The notes under the pieces were generated by a model that saw only the letters and a program-made list of their open reading frames with translations, had not been told where the DNA came from and did no database searches. Positions 16,213 to 25,103 of a DNA stretch of 64,000 nucleotides are shown here, in pieces. Made by a program: the position numbers and the translations under genes. Source of the DNA: OLB7 sp966250335 (GTDB taxonomy: Bacteria > Bacteroidota > Ignavibacteria > OLB7); assembly GCA_966250335.1 (NCBI GenBank), contig CBINGZ010000002.1, positions 124,001-188,000 of the forward strand. The letters are read 5' to 3'. Each line of letters begins with the position of its first letter. The stretch's first letter is position 1.

Positions 16213-16485
16213 ATGCCCCGCATCTCGTTTACAAGCCATCTGCGGCGGTTCTTCCCGACGCTCGGCGAGGAAATCATCGACTGCGATACGATCGCCGGGA
16301 TCATCGCAGAGCTCGACCGCCGCTATCCCGGCCTTGCCTCCTACCTGATCGACGAACAGGGCTCGCTCCGCAAGCATGTCAACGTCTTCGTCGGGGAGAG
16401 TCTGATCCACGACCGCGCGACCCTGAGCGACGGGGTCACGAACGATGATCATGTCTACATCATGCAGGCTCTTTCCGGGGGATGA
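16213..16485 (+). CDS. MoaD/ThiS-family ubiquitin-like protein with C-terminal Gly-Gly
   Basis: A 90-residue beta-grasp protein of the MoaD/ThiS class: FTSHLRRFFP at the start, CDTIAGIIAELDRRYPGL, VNVFVGESLI and a C-terminus that ends in LSGG. A terminal diglycine is the group that is adenylated and thiocarboxylated in sulfur carriers. No E1-like (MoeB/ThiF) gene and no other molybdopterin or thiamine genes are near. Small MoaD-like proteins of this type are repeatedly found next to Asp-box propeller proteins like the next gene; the biochemical meaning is not established as far as I know. The ATG at 16213 gives the family length. Confidence 0.87.
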   Translation: MPRISFTSHLRRFFPTLGEEIIDCDTIAGIIAELDRRYPGLASYLIDEQGSLRKHVNVFVGESLIHDRATLSDGVTNDDHVYIMQALSGG

Positions 16486-16608
16486 GTCCGCCGCGGTCCC
16501 GCGCGAGGCCGCCACGACATCGCAGCCCGGCCGATCTAGGTCATGACCCAATAGTTCAACAGCAGACCGAACGCACGACAGTATCGAACCCACATTCAGG
16601 AAACGCAC

Positions 16609-17709
16609 ATGGCAATCGATCCGAACTCACTGATTCTGGGAACCCGCAAGGGGCTGATGCAGCTGAGCCGCACGAACGGGAGGTGGAAGGTGGCGCGGGA
16701 ATCGTTCCGCGGACAGCCGGTCTCCTACGCGATCTCCGACGAGCGCACGGGCGCCCTCTGGGCCGGACTCGACCACGGCCACTGGGGGACGAAGCTCCAT
16801 CGCTCCACCGACGGCGGCGCAACGTGGCGGGAACTGACGGCTCCCGTCTATCCCGAAGGGGCGGAACGGAGCGGCGGCGGACCGGCCACGCTCCGCTATA
16901 TCTGGGTGATGACGCCGGGAGGGAAGGATCAGCCGGAGACGATCTATCTTGGAACGGAACCGGGAGGCCTCTTCCGCAGCGACAACTACGGCGAGTCGTT
17001 CGAGCTGGTGGAGCCGCTCTGGAACCATCCGACCCGGATGGAGGGATGGTTCGGCGGCGGTCGCGATTATCCCGGCATCCATTCGGTGATCGTCGACCCG
17101 CGCGACAGCAACAGAGTTCTGATCGGCATCAGTTGCGCCGGCATGTTCGAGACGACCGACGGCGGCGCAACCTGGAATCCCCGCAACAGGGGGCTCCGCG
17201 CCGATTTCCTGCCGAACCCCGAGAGCGAGGTGGGTCAGGACCCGCATCTGATCGTCTCCTGTCCCTCCGACCCCGACAGACTCTGGCAGCAGAACCATTG
17301 CGGTATCTTCCGCAGCACCGACGGCGGGGCGAACTGGTCCTCCGTCTCGCAGCAGGAGGGCCCGGCAAACTTCGGCTTTGCCATCGCGGTCGACGAGAAG
17401 AACGGCGAGACCGCATGGGTGGTGCCGGCGGCCGGTGACGGCGAGAGAATGGCGATCGCCGGAGCGCTCTGCGTCTGCCGCACCGACGACGGCGGCGCGA
17501 CCTGGACCGATTTCCGGGCGGGGCTTCCGCAGGAACAATGTTATGATGTGGCGTTCCGTCATGGGCTGGACATCACCGGCGATACGCTGGCGTTCGGAAC
17601 GACCAGCGGCAACGTCTTCGTCTCGGACGATCGCGGGGAATCGTGGAGCTGCGTCGGCAACTATTTCCCGCCGATCTATTCGGTCCGATTCTCGGCGACG
17701 GCCGTGTGA
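16609..17709 (+). CDS. Cytosolic Asp-box (BNR/sialidase-like) beta-propeller protein
   Basis: A 366-residue beta-propeller with at least five Asp-box motifs of the S-x-D-x-G-x-T-W type (STDGGATW near residue 66, SDNYGESF, TTDGGATW, STDGGANW, TDDGGATW, SDDRGESW). Such repeats occur in sialidases, Vps10/sortilin and photosystem assembly factors. The arginine triad and the other catalytic residues of sialidases are not evident, and there is no signal peptide, so it is probably a cytosolic binding or scaffold protein rather than a secreted glycosidase. It follows the ubiquitin-like gene by 123 bases. The neighbour pair suggests a joint function. Confidence 0.85.
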   Translation: MAIDPNSLILGTRKGLMQLSRTNGRWKVARESFRGQPVSYAISDERTGALWAGLDHGHWGTKLHRSTDGGATWRELTAPVYPEGAERSGGGPATLRYIWVMTPGGKDQPETIYLGTEPGGLFRSDNYGESFELVEPLWNHPTRMEGWFGGGRDYPGIHSVIVDPRDSNRVLIGISCAGMFETTDGGATWNPRNRGLRADFLPNPESEVGQDPHLIVSCPSDPDRLWQQNHCGIFRSTDGGANWSSVSQQEGPANFGFAIAVDEKNGETAWVVPAAGDGERMAIAGALCVCRTDDGGATWTDFRAGLPQEQCYDVAFRHGLDITGDTLAFGTTSGNVFVSDDRGESWSCVGNYFPPIYSVRFSATAV

Positions 17710-17749
17710 CGAATCGACGGCCGGATACGTTCAACCTTCAACCGCGTCA

Positions 17750-17790
17750 TCCTTCATAGAGGCCGTGATCATCATGGCCTCTATGAAGGA
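17750..17790. repeat. Perfect 15-bp inverted repeat before the DUF1579-like gene
   Basis: TCCTTCATAGAGGCC (17750-17764) and its exact complement GGCCTCTATGAAGGA (17776-17790) flank an 11-base spacer GTGATCATCAT. It lies 13 bases before the DUF1579-like ATG, which puts the right arm over the expected ribosome binding site (GAAGGA). There is no U-rich tail in either direction, so it is not a standard terminator. It could be an operator or a stem that hides the ribosome binding site. Confidence 0.7.
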
Positions 17791-17802
17791 ACTCCCAGTA
17801 CG

Positions 17803-18387
17803 ATGAAACTCTTCCCGCGAACCCTCGTTCTTATCGCCGCTCTGGCGGCCTCCATCCTGACGGCCCGGGCTCAGCCGACCGACAAGCAGCGCGCCGAACT
17901 CGAGGAGTCGATGCAGCTCTCGATGGCCGGCCCCGGACACGAGCCGTTGAAGCAGCTGGAAGGGACGTGGGAGCAGTCGTTCAACTTCATCGTGGCCCCC
18001 GGCGCGCAGCCGATCAGCGGCACCGGACTGATGGAGAATGTGATGATCATGGGGAACAGATTCCTTCAGACCGTCGGCCAGGTCACCGCGATGGGAACGA
18101 AGGTCGGCAGCCTCCAGGTCCTCGGCTTCGACAACCGGAAGCAGAAGTACTTCCTCTTCTCGATCGATGAGATGGGAACGTACGCGATGACCGCCGAAGG
18201 GGATTACAACGCGAAGACCAGGACGTTCACGCTGAGAGGAAGCGACAGCGAAGGGGGAAAGGTCACGGAGTTCATGATGGTCTTCCAGGTGGTCGGGCCG
18301 AACGAGTATAATTCATCGCTCAGCTTCCTGATGCCGGACGGCACCATGTTCACGTCGGTGCGTACCAACAACAAACGGAAATCGTAG
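17803..18387 (+). CDS. Exported DUF1579-like protein
   Basis: A 194-residue protein with a signal peptide (LVLIAALAASILTARAQ). The mature part matches the DUF1579 pattern: HEPLKQLEGTWEQSF, then GTGLMENVMIMGNRFLQT and LGFDNRKQKYFLFSIDEMGT (partly cited). The fold is a lipocalin-like barrel by family reputation, with no known ligand. It is located in the periplasm or envelope. A perfect 15-bp inverted repeat lies directly upstream and a good terminator directly downstream, so it may be a monocistronic unit with its own post-transcriptional or transcriptional control. Confidence 0.8.
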   Translation: MKLFPRTLVLIAALAASILTARAQPTDKQRAELEESMQLSMAGPGHEPLKQLEGTWEQSFNFIVAPGAQPISGTGLMENVMIMGNRFLQTVGQVTAMGTKVGSLQVLGFDNRKQKYFLFSIDEMGTYAMTAEGDYNAKTRTFTLRGSDSEGGKVTEFMMVFQVVGPNEYNSSLSFLMPDGTMFTSVRTNNKRKS

Positions 18388-18421
18388 CCTCACCATCCCA
18401 CCGAACAGGTGAGAAGAGAAC

Positions 18422-18457
18422 ATGCCCGTCGATGATCGATCGACGGGCATTTTTTAT
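18422..18457 (+). terminator. Rho-independent terminator
   Basis: A perfect 12-bp stem ATGCCCGTCGAT / ATCGACGGGCAT with a 5-base loop is followed by TTTTTATT. It lies 34 bases after the stop of the DUF1579-like gene and ends just before the convergent lipoprotein gene at 18476. Confidence 0.9.
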
Positions 18458-18475
18458 TGACCGACCTAAGGCTCC

Positions 18476-18940
18476 CTACATCCGGTTCCAGGGCCTGTCC
18501 GGATGCTTGTTCACGATATACTCGTATTTCGATATCGATTGTCCGGTCGCCTCGTTGAAGAGCGGGGTCCCCCCGGTATAGACCATATCCTTCGGGTCGC
18601 CGTACTGGTTCAGCGAGTCGGAGTGGCGCGTCAGCCATGCGTCGATCCTCGCCTGTTCGGCGGGAGGGATCGTGGTGGTCGGCACGGTTCCCCCCGGAAC
18701 GGTCTTCACGACGGTATCGGTCCGGTGCTCGATGACGGTCCCTTCGGTCACCACCGTGTCGGTCCGCTGTTCGATGACCGTCGACCTGTCGTGCACGACG
18801 ACCGTGTCGGCGCCCGGCTCCTCGCTGTTGATTCTGATTCTGGTCTCCGCGTCGTCGGGACCGCACGAGGCAAGTCCCGCCGTCCCCGTTATGATCATGA
18901 TCGCGGCGCCCGCGCGCACGACCCATGTATGTACAGACAT
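18476..18940 (-). CDS. Lipoprotein with TDTVV repeats
   Basis: A 154-residue lipoprotein. Signal peptide VVRAGAAIMIITGTAGLASC gives a lipobox LASC with the acylated cysteine at residue 26. The middle has internal repeats (RSTVIEQRTDTVVTEG followed by GTVIEHRTDTVVKTV), then proline/threonine-rich sequence and a C-terminal part ending KHPDRPWNRM. No family recognised. GGGAGG lies 7 bases before the ATG at 18940, which decides the start over the longer open frame. It opposes the DUF1579-like gene, and is transcribed away from the conflict operon promoter side. Confidence 0.75.
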   Translation of the reverse strand: MSVHTWVVRAGAAIMIITGTAGLASCGPDDAETRIRINSEEPGADTVVVHDRSTVIEQRTDTVVTEGTVIEHRTDTVVKTVPGGTVPTTTIPPAEQARIDAWLTRHSDSLNQYGDPKDMVYTGGTPLFNEATGQSISKYEYIVNKHPDRPWNRM

Positions 18941-19193
18941 GATATATCCTCCCTCTGATGAAACGATGTCATTCCCAATAGTGAGCGCGACCCTGAATGC
19001 ACGTGCGCCGGCAATACGCCGGCGCGGTCGCACCCGCCGCCCCGATGGGGGCAACGGAAAAAACATATGGGAATGAAGGCTCGTTCCCTGTGTGCCATGA
19101 ATTCGTCAGGATACTGCGGGGAACTCCCCAGCCTGGGTCATATCATGAGGGAACTCTATCGCTATTGACGGCAGACTCCCTTCCGTTCCCGCC

Positions 19194-22100
19194 TCAATAC
19201 GGTACCTCCAGCGATCCCGCCATCCGTTCATATTTCACCTCGTTCTCGGTGTCGTTCATTCGACGGTATACATCCGCCATCGACGTGTAGATCGCGATCT
19301 TCATGACGCGATCACGGGTATCCGAAAGGAGAGCGGCAGCCCGACCGTAATGGTCGATGATTGTTTGGAGCTCCACAGAGTCTTCATCACCGCTAAAGTC
19401 AAAGAAGGCAAGCCGCATAAGCGCATCTGCGATGTTGTATTCCGCGTATGCCTGGCCGATACGGTCTCCGGCGCCTGCGTACAGGATACGGGCCGAATCG
19501 AAGTACGATCGGGCCCTCTGGAGCTCAGCGAAATCACGGTTGTAGATAAACAGATCTCCCAGCTTCATCATCACCCCGGCCTGGTTGAGCCGATCTCCTG
19601 CCCGGCCGAACAGATCGGCAGCCTCGCTATAGTAGAGCGTGTCGTATCCAGGCTCATCGGAATACTCTCCATAGGAGCTGCCGCCGGCAAATGCATGCAC
19701 GGAGAGTGCGAGAGCATGAGCTTCTCCGCTTCTGTTTCCGATCTCCCGATAGATCTCCCGCGCCCGAGCATAAGCATCCCTGACGTCGTACGGCTCTCCC
19801 TGCAGTTCGTACAGCATGCCGAGTGTCAGATAGGTACGAGCTGTCCGATCAAGGACGCCATCCTGGCGGTATCGGTCCGCCCGTCTTTCGAACAGCCTGA
19901 TCAGGCTGTCTGCCGTTCGAGGATTCGAGAGGATATCGGTGAGATACTGCGCAAAGTCGTATTCCTCGCCGTGCCAGCCGTTGCCGAGATATCCCTTCAG
20001 GACGCCTTCCGAATAGGTGTCGATCGCAGAGTTGTATCGCAGGCTGTTCTTATAGGTTTTTGCCGTGCTGTTCAGGATGTGCGCCTCGGAAACGGAGTCT
20101 CCCAACGCATGAAACGCCGACTGTGCCTGCTGGTAGGTTTCGATTGAGCGGCGAGGATCAAACGTCTGGTAGAAATCCCCGAGCAGACCTGTATAATTTG
20201 CCGCGGACCATCCATCACCGCTCCGGCCGGCGCTGTCACGCTTGTCGTCATAGAATTCCGCAACGTCGGTGTAGTAGCGGGTCCGGATCTCCTCCCCTAC
20301 TCTGCTGTAGAGCTCCGCGATCTCGACGAAGATATCGAACACGCGGGGATCGTATCCACAACGGTCGAAGGCTACCCGCGCGGTATCGTAGTGTTCCCTG
20401 GCCGTGGTCGTCTCCCCCATGTTCTTGTAAACCTCGGCGATTTCCGCGAAGATTTCTCCGCGCGTGGAGTCAAGAGATTTACCGGTAAAGTGCATGGCGT
20501 AATGCTCCATCGCACGGCGATAGAGGTCCACCGCGTGCGCGCGGATGGCTCGGGACTTCCGCGCTTTCTCCGGACGCCCCTGTTCAGCATTCATCTCGGT
20601 GGTATCCGGCACGACATCGGCATAGCCTCTGGCAGCCAGTTCAAGCCAGTATCCGGCACTGTCGAGCCGTCCCCGTCGGGCCTGAAACTCACTGATCTCC
20701 GTATAGATCGCTTCAGAGCGCTCATAGAGCCCGGCCTCAGCAAATTCGAGCGCAGCCGACGACAGATTCTGCATTGCGGCCGTCGTATCGCCGATCCTCA
20801 GAAAAATCTCTTCTGAGCGTTTCAGGTAATCGTATCCAGTCTCCAGCGGCAGGCTGTCGCTTTTTCTGAGATACTGATCTCCGATCAGGGTCAGCATGAC
20901 CGCAGCGCTGTCGTCCACGCCTGCTCTGGCGTATCCGCCGCTGGCTCGCTCGAAATACTTCGCGAGGCTTTCTAATTGGCTCTCCGTCGGGTAATACGAC
21001 AATTGGGCGAACATTTCGCCGATATCGTACAGAATCCGCGCGCTCTGCAGGTAATTCTCGCTCTTCTCATACTGCCGAGCCACCTCCTCATATGCAGTTG
21101 CGGCGGAATCGTAGGATCCCATCGAGCGATGGAGGGATCCTATCTGCTGATATAGATACCGTCGCGTCGAATCATCGTCCGCTTCCTTTAAAGCATCGAC
21201 ATACGATATGATAGCAACCGAGTCCTGCTGCACGGCATCATGCGCAGCAGCAATATTCATCAGCGTGAGAAGCCTTCCTTCGCGGTCTCCCGACCTTGTA
21301 TAAAAGTCAAGCGCCTTCCGATATGTCCGGATCGCACCGGCGGCGTCACCACGGAAATACTGCGCAGTTCCGTTCCTGTACAGCTTCTCCATTTCGGAGC
21401 TCTTCTCGGCTTCCTGTCGCAGCTGCGACTCCTGCTTCGAATACTCCACGACCCGGGCCTTTTCAACCGCAAGCCGACGGGCGATGGAATCGGATTCTCT
21501 CGTCCGGGCTTCCAGATGTATGTTCGTTTGCTGCAGGTGAGTGTTGATGCTGTCGATTCTATAAAGCGCATCCCGTGCGATGGTACGCTGCTTATCGGCC
21601 TCCACCTTCTGTGTCTGCGCGACCTCTCCCTGTTCGATCGCTTCCACTGCCTGAATCCGGGCATAGACCCCAAGGCCTCCTATAACCAGCAGAATCGCGA
21701 CGAGTCCCGCGATCGTGGTCCGTGCCTTGCGGAGCTGTTTCTTCGTCCATGTCTCAGGCAGGTGCTCCCTGATCCACCCCTCGTTGAAAACGGTCCCGTA
21801 GATCGGATTCCGCACGCTCAGCTCTCCGTTCTCACGGCAGACCACCCCCGAGAGCTTCAGATGCGATTTGACGATCGACTGCTCCTCATCCGACACCGGT
21901 TTCTTTCCGCGCCGCACTCTCTGATATGTCGTCAACACTTCAACAGGATCGATCCCCTCGATCTCCTGCGCGCGCCTGGTGAGCATGTCGCGGACGAACT
22001 GCAGATTATTGTCGCGATCCCCTCCTTCGCTGAAGAAGAGGGCATTCACCAGGTGGTCGATATCCTTCCTGCTCCAGCCGTCGCGCTTCTCGTCGGAGAC

Positions 22101-22850
22101 GGCACGGCAGAGTCTCTGGGTCAGATAGGGATGCCCGCCGGTCCATTCCATTATCCACCGGAGAATCTCTTCGGAGATTGCCGGAGGGAGGTTGAAACCG
22201 GAGGTGAGCGCCATCGCCTCGGCGAACGTGAAGTCGGCGAGATCTACTCGTTGCCCGATATTGAACGGAGTTGTTTCCGGATTGTGGATAAGATCACTGG
22301 GAGTGGCGACGCCGATGAGGACGAACGAAAGGCGCTTCAGTTCGGGAGTCTTCGCACGGGCATTGTAGAGATAGCGAATCCCCGAATAGAAATCGTCGGT
22401 GAAGCCAAGCCGGAGGGTAGTATCGATCTCGTCGATGAAAATGACGACCGGCTCCCGTATCTCGGCCAGCAGAAGGGTCTCGAAGAATTCGGTAAGTCGC
22501 TGCGCGAAGCTGAGATGGGCATGGTCCAGCCACCATTCAACGGCATCGATTCGCAGGTCGAGTCGGCTTGCGATCTCATCGAGCTGCCCCAGATACCACT
22601 GCTCGGCCGTCACCTGGAGTCCTCCGCCGATCTGGGTAAGATCAATGATCACCGACCGGATTCCTTCATCCTCCAGCCGCCTGGCAGTCTGTACCATCAG
22701 ACTCGATTTCCCCATCTGACGCGCGGTCAGAATGTAGGCGAATGTCCCCTCACGGCAGAGTCGGAGAAGTTCCTTGTCCGCGGCACGCGATATATATGCG
22801 CCGTTACCGGCCTGAACGGTACCACCGACCGTAAAGATATTCGTGCTCAT
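19194..22850 (-). CDS. STAND-type AAA-like ATPase with membrane segment, coiled coil and long TPR array
   Basis: A 1218-residue protein. Residues about 1-360 form an AAA_35-type (AAA-like, PF14516) STAND ATPase: the start FTVGGTVQAGNGAYISRAAD is typical, Walker A is ARQMGKSS (43-50), Walker B is VVIFIDEID (135-143) and the family motif GGHPYLTQ is at 238-245. A single membrane segment follows at ~379-396. Next come a coiled coil (~400-490) and tetratricopeptide-like repeats over ~490-1210, each with alternating A-x-x-x-Y patterns. It ends a three-gene operon whose middle gene encodes a second AAA_35 ATPase fused to protease and TIR domains; 19 bases separate them. In STAND systems TPRs usually sense the trigger, and ATP-dependent oligomerisation activates effectors. 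A start at 22901 overlapping the upstream gene is possible. Confidence 0.88.
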   Translation of the reverse strand: MSTNIFTVGGTVQAGNGAYISRAADKELLRLCREGTFAYILTARQMGKSSLMVQTARRLEDEGIRSVIIDLTQIGGGLQVTAEQWYLGQLDEIASRLDLRIDAVEWWLDHAHLSFAQRLTEFFETLLLAEIREPVVIFIDEIDTTLRLGFTDDFYSGIRYLYNARAKTPELKRLSFVLIGVATPSDLIHNPETTPFNIGQRVDLADFTFAEAMALTSGFNLPPAISEEILRWIMEWTGGHPYLTQRLCRAVSDEKRDGWSRKDIDHLVNALFFSEGGDRDNNLQFVRDMLTRRAQEIEGIDPVEVLTTYQRVRRGKKPVSDEEQSIVKSHLKLSGVVCRENGELSVRNPIYGTVFNEGWIREHLPETWTKKQLRKARTTIAGLVAILLVIGGLGVYARIQAVEAIEQGEVAQTQKVEADKQRTIARDALYRIDSINTHLQQTNIHLEARTRESDSIARRLAVEKARVVEYSKQESQLRQEAEKSSEMEKLYRNGTAQYFRGDAAGAIRTYRKALDFYTRSGDREGRLLTLMNIAAAHDAVQQDSVAIISYVDALKEADDDSTRRYLYQQIGSLHRSMGSYDSAATAYEEVARQYEKSENYLQSARILYDIGEMFAQLSYYPTESQLESLAKYFERASGGYARAGVDDSAAVMLTLIGDQYLRKSDSLPLETGYDYLKRSEEIFLRIGDTTAAMQNLSSAALEFAEAGLYERSEAIYTEISEFQARRGRLDSAGYWLELAARGYADVVPDTTEMNAEQGRPEKARKSRAIRAHAVDLYRRAMEHYAMHFTGKSLDSTRGEIFAEIAEVYKNMGETTTAREHYDTARVAFDRCGYDPRVFDIFVEIAELYSRVGEEIRTRYYTDVAEFYDDKRDSAGRSGDGWSAANYTGLLGDFYQTFDPRRSIETYQQAQSAFHALGDSVSEAHILNSTAKTYKNSLRYNSAIDTYSEGVLKGYLGNGWHGEEYDFAQYLTDILSNPRTADSLIRLFERRADRYRQDGVLDRTARTYLTLGMLYELQGEPYDVRDAYARAREIYREIGNRSGEAHALALSVHAFAGGSSYGEYSDEPGYDTLYYSEAADLFGRAGDRLNQAGVMMKLGDLFIYNRDFAELQRARSYFDSARILYAGAGDRIGQAYAEYNIADALMRLAFFDFSGDEDSVELQTIIDHYGRAAALLSDTRDRVMKIAIYTSMADVYRRMNDTENEVKYERMAGSLEVPY

Positions 22851-22869
22851 GGCTGCGCCCGGAATAAGA

Positions 22870-25014
22870 TCACTTGAGATTCGCGAGAAAATACTCGGCA
22901 TACATCCTACAGCGGGGGAAGACCGTCTTGCCGCCCCCCTTCAGTACGAGCCCCCCGCCCTGTAGTCTGAACGCGATACGATCGTCGTCGCATCTGCCGG
23001 TCCGGATCACCTGCAGCAGTCCCTGAATAAGATCCGGCTTGTCATGGAGCCTGAACAGGTGAGAACGGAGATGCTCGCCGAACGGACCGCGGTCCTCGTA
23101 AAGAGTCGCGAAGAAATCGTCGACGGACATCTGTCGGTTCGTAAGCAGATAGAGCGCCTTGCGTGTCAGGTACGGATGGCCGCCGAGCTCGACGTGAAGT
23201 CGATCCGCAAGATCGATGACAAGCCCATGTAATGCCGTGAGGTCGCGAACCTGCTGGAGCGTGAAGTCGGCCGGTTCGATGGTTTCACCGACATTGAACG
23301 GAGACTGACTCAGATCCTCGATGAACTGATACGGCTCGGTCGACGTGACCAGAATCATGTCGAGTTTCTTCCATACGGAAGAGAGCGCTCTCGCATTATG
23401 CCAGCTTCTCAGCAGCCCGAAGAAATCGGACCGGTAACTGGTATCGAATATCATGTCGACCTCGTCCATCGCCAGAACCAGCGAGCTCTGCAACTCCTTC
23501 AGGATATATCGTTCCATGTAACGTGTGCTGCGGCGTACATCAGCCAGCGGAAGCTTCCAGTATTCATCGACACGATTCGGCAGGTCGAACGTATCGCTCA
23601 AGATTCCACAGAACTCCCGATAGAAGAGATCGGGTGCACGCAGGACGTTCATCCCTATCTGCTGGAAATCGATGAGCACTACATGTTTCCCGATCTTCTG
23701 AGCCGATGTGACCATGCGGACCAGCAGCGAGCTCTTGCCCACCTGCCGGGGACCTTTGATCGTGACCGTAACTCCCTGATGTTCCATCACCTGCCGAGCA
23801 TGGATATCCTGAGGTCGTTCCATGTAGAACTTCGACTCGGTATCCATGGTCCCTCCCGGCATTTCAAGCTGCGCAGCCGAAAGCGGCGGTGGAAGCGAAG
23901 GCGCGGCGGCCGATCCGGTCCGATCATCGGTTGACGGTTTGACTTCCGATGGACCGAACGATCCGAAGGAAATAGCGGTCATGAGTTCATCAACAAGCCC
24001 TGCGGTATCCGCAGGCGAATTCCAGCAGGCCCAGTTGATGGGATTCAGGTACGTGCTGAGGGGATAGGCGAAGGGAGCGTTGTATCGGAGTCGGACAGGT
24101 AGAATCGACGGGTTCCCCTTTTCCGATCGCTCCCTGGCGAGATGATAGGCGGTCTCTATCTCGCTGCATACCATTTCGCTGTGCACCGACGACTCCGAGA
24201 GGAGAGGAATGAAGAAATCCGCACGCTTCAGTTCCTCTTCGATATGTCGCGCCCATTCCACACCGATCTTCATTTTTCGATCGATGAACACGTCATGGTG
24301 TCCGGCAAGAGCTTCGTACAGGCTCCAGGCAACCGACTCGTCGGGCTCTACACCGCGTTTATAACTGATGAAGATACAGGCAGTCTTTCGGTCAGGCCTG
24401 TCAAATCGTTCGAGCTGATTCCACAGATGCGCAATTCGATATAACGGCATTGCGAGAAGAGTATCTCTTCCTGCTCCGGTATTCTGCGTCGTGGCTTCGA
24501 TCTGCACTCCCACGACGGCCTGCAGATCCTCGCTGAAAACCGCTCCCCCGCTGAACCCGTGCTCGCCGAGCTCGGGGCTGCGCAATTGAAAAAGGCGGAA
24601 CCCGGTGACGTCCTGCGGGTCGAACGGACTGATAAAGTCGCCGCGTCCCACCGATTGATCCACCAGAGTCGTTCCGTACCCGTGAACCCGGAATTTGCCG
24701 GTTACCTCCCTGGAGAGCGTGATCGGAAGCGGCCGACTCTCTTCGATCGGACGTTCCAGCTTGAGCACCGCGAAGTCGATTCCCATCGTCGGATCGTACC
24801 CCCGGATCGTGACATATGCCGTTCGCGGAATATCCTCAGGAAATCTGATCGTGACGGTTTCATCCGAACGATTGCTGTCGACGACATGCCCCGCCGTAAG
24901 GAGATGTCCTTCACGGCTTACCAGCCAGGCCGTACCGATCGGCCGTCCCTCGCGAAGCACGGCACACGTTCCGTGACGAAGCAGATCGGTTGCAGTCATA
25001 GGAGTAGATGTCAT
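22870..25014 (-). CDS. Trypsin-like protease / TIR / AAA-like STAND ATPase fusion
   Basis: A 714-residue three-domain protein. Residues ~8-200 are a trypsin-like serine protease with a full apparent triad: H43 (LTAGHVV), D80 (GIDFAVLKL) and S155 (GFSGGAVF). Residues ~211-345 are a TIR domain: CIFISYKRG at the start, W254 and FFIPLLSESS, with E285 (SEIE) a candidate for the NAD-cleaving glutamate. Residues ~395-714 are an AAA_35 STAND ATPase with Walker A GPRQVGKS (421-428), Walker B LVLAMDEVD and GGHPYLTRK. Known TIR effectors in bacterial defence cleave NAD; the protease may activate a partner. It lies between a Trypco1-like gene and a STAND-TPR gene, as in NTP-dependent conflict systems. 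The start at 25014 begins just before the protease fold. Confidence 0.88.
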   Translation of the reverse strand: MTSTPMTATDLLRHGTCAVLREGRPIGTAWLVSREGHLLTAGHVVDSNRSDETVTIRFPEDIPRTAYVTIRGYDPTMGIDFAVLKLERPIEESRPLPITLSREVTGKFRVHGYGTTLVDQSVGRGDFISPFDPQDVTGFRLFQLRSPELGEHGFSGGAVFSEDLQAVVGVQIEATTQNTGAGRDTLLAMPLYRIAHLWNQLERFDRPDRKTACIFISYKRGVEPDESVAWSLYEALAGHHDVFIDRKMKIGVEWARHIEEELKRADFFIPLLSESSVHSEMVCSEIETAYHLARERSEKGNPSILPVRLRYNAPFAYPLSTYLNPINWACWNSPADTAGLVDELMTAISFGSFGPSEVKPSTDDRTGSAAAPSLPPPLSAAQLEMPGGTMDTESKFYMERPQDIHARQVMEHQGVTVTIKGPRQVGKSSLLVRMVTSAQKIGKHVVLIDFQQIGMNVLRAPDLFYREFCGILSDTFDLPNRVDEYWKLPLADVRRSTRYMERYILKELQSSLVLAMDEVDMIFDTSYRSDFFGLLRSWHNARALSSVWKKLDMILVTSTEPYQFIEDLSQSPFNVGETIEPADFTLQQVRDLTALHGLVIDLADRLHVELGGHPYLTRKALYLLTNRQMSVDDFFATLYEDRGPFGEHLRSHLFRLHDKPDLIQGLLQVIRTGRCDDDRIAFRLQGGGLVLKGGGKTVFPRCRMYAEYFLANLK

Positions 25015-25103
25015 TGTATCGCTCTTATCGAGAATGTCGGTCGAAGAAATCGGAGTGCCGGTATTATGTCTCGGGTGCCGAAAATCTATCGGAGCGGGGT
25101 ATA

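Noticed and set aside
16609..17709. Secreted sialidase
   Set aside because: Only the Asp-box repeats match. There is no signal peptide and no visible catalytic arginine triad.
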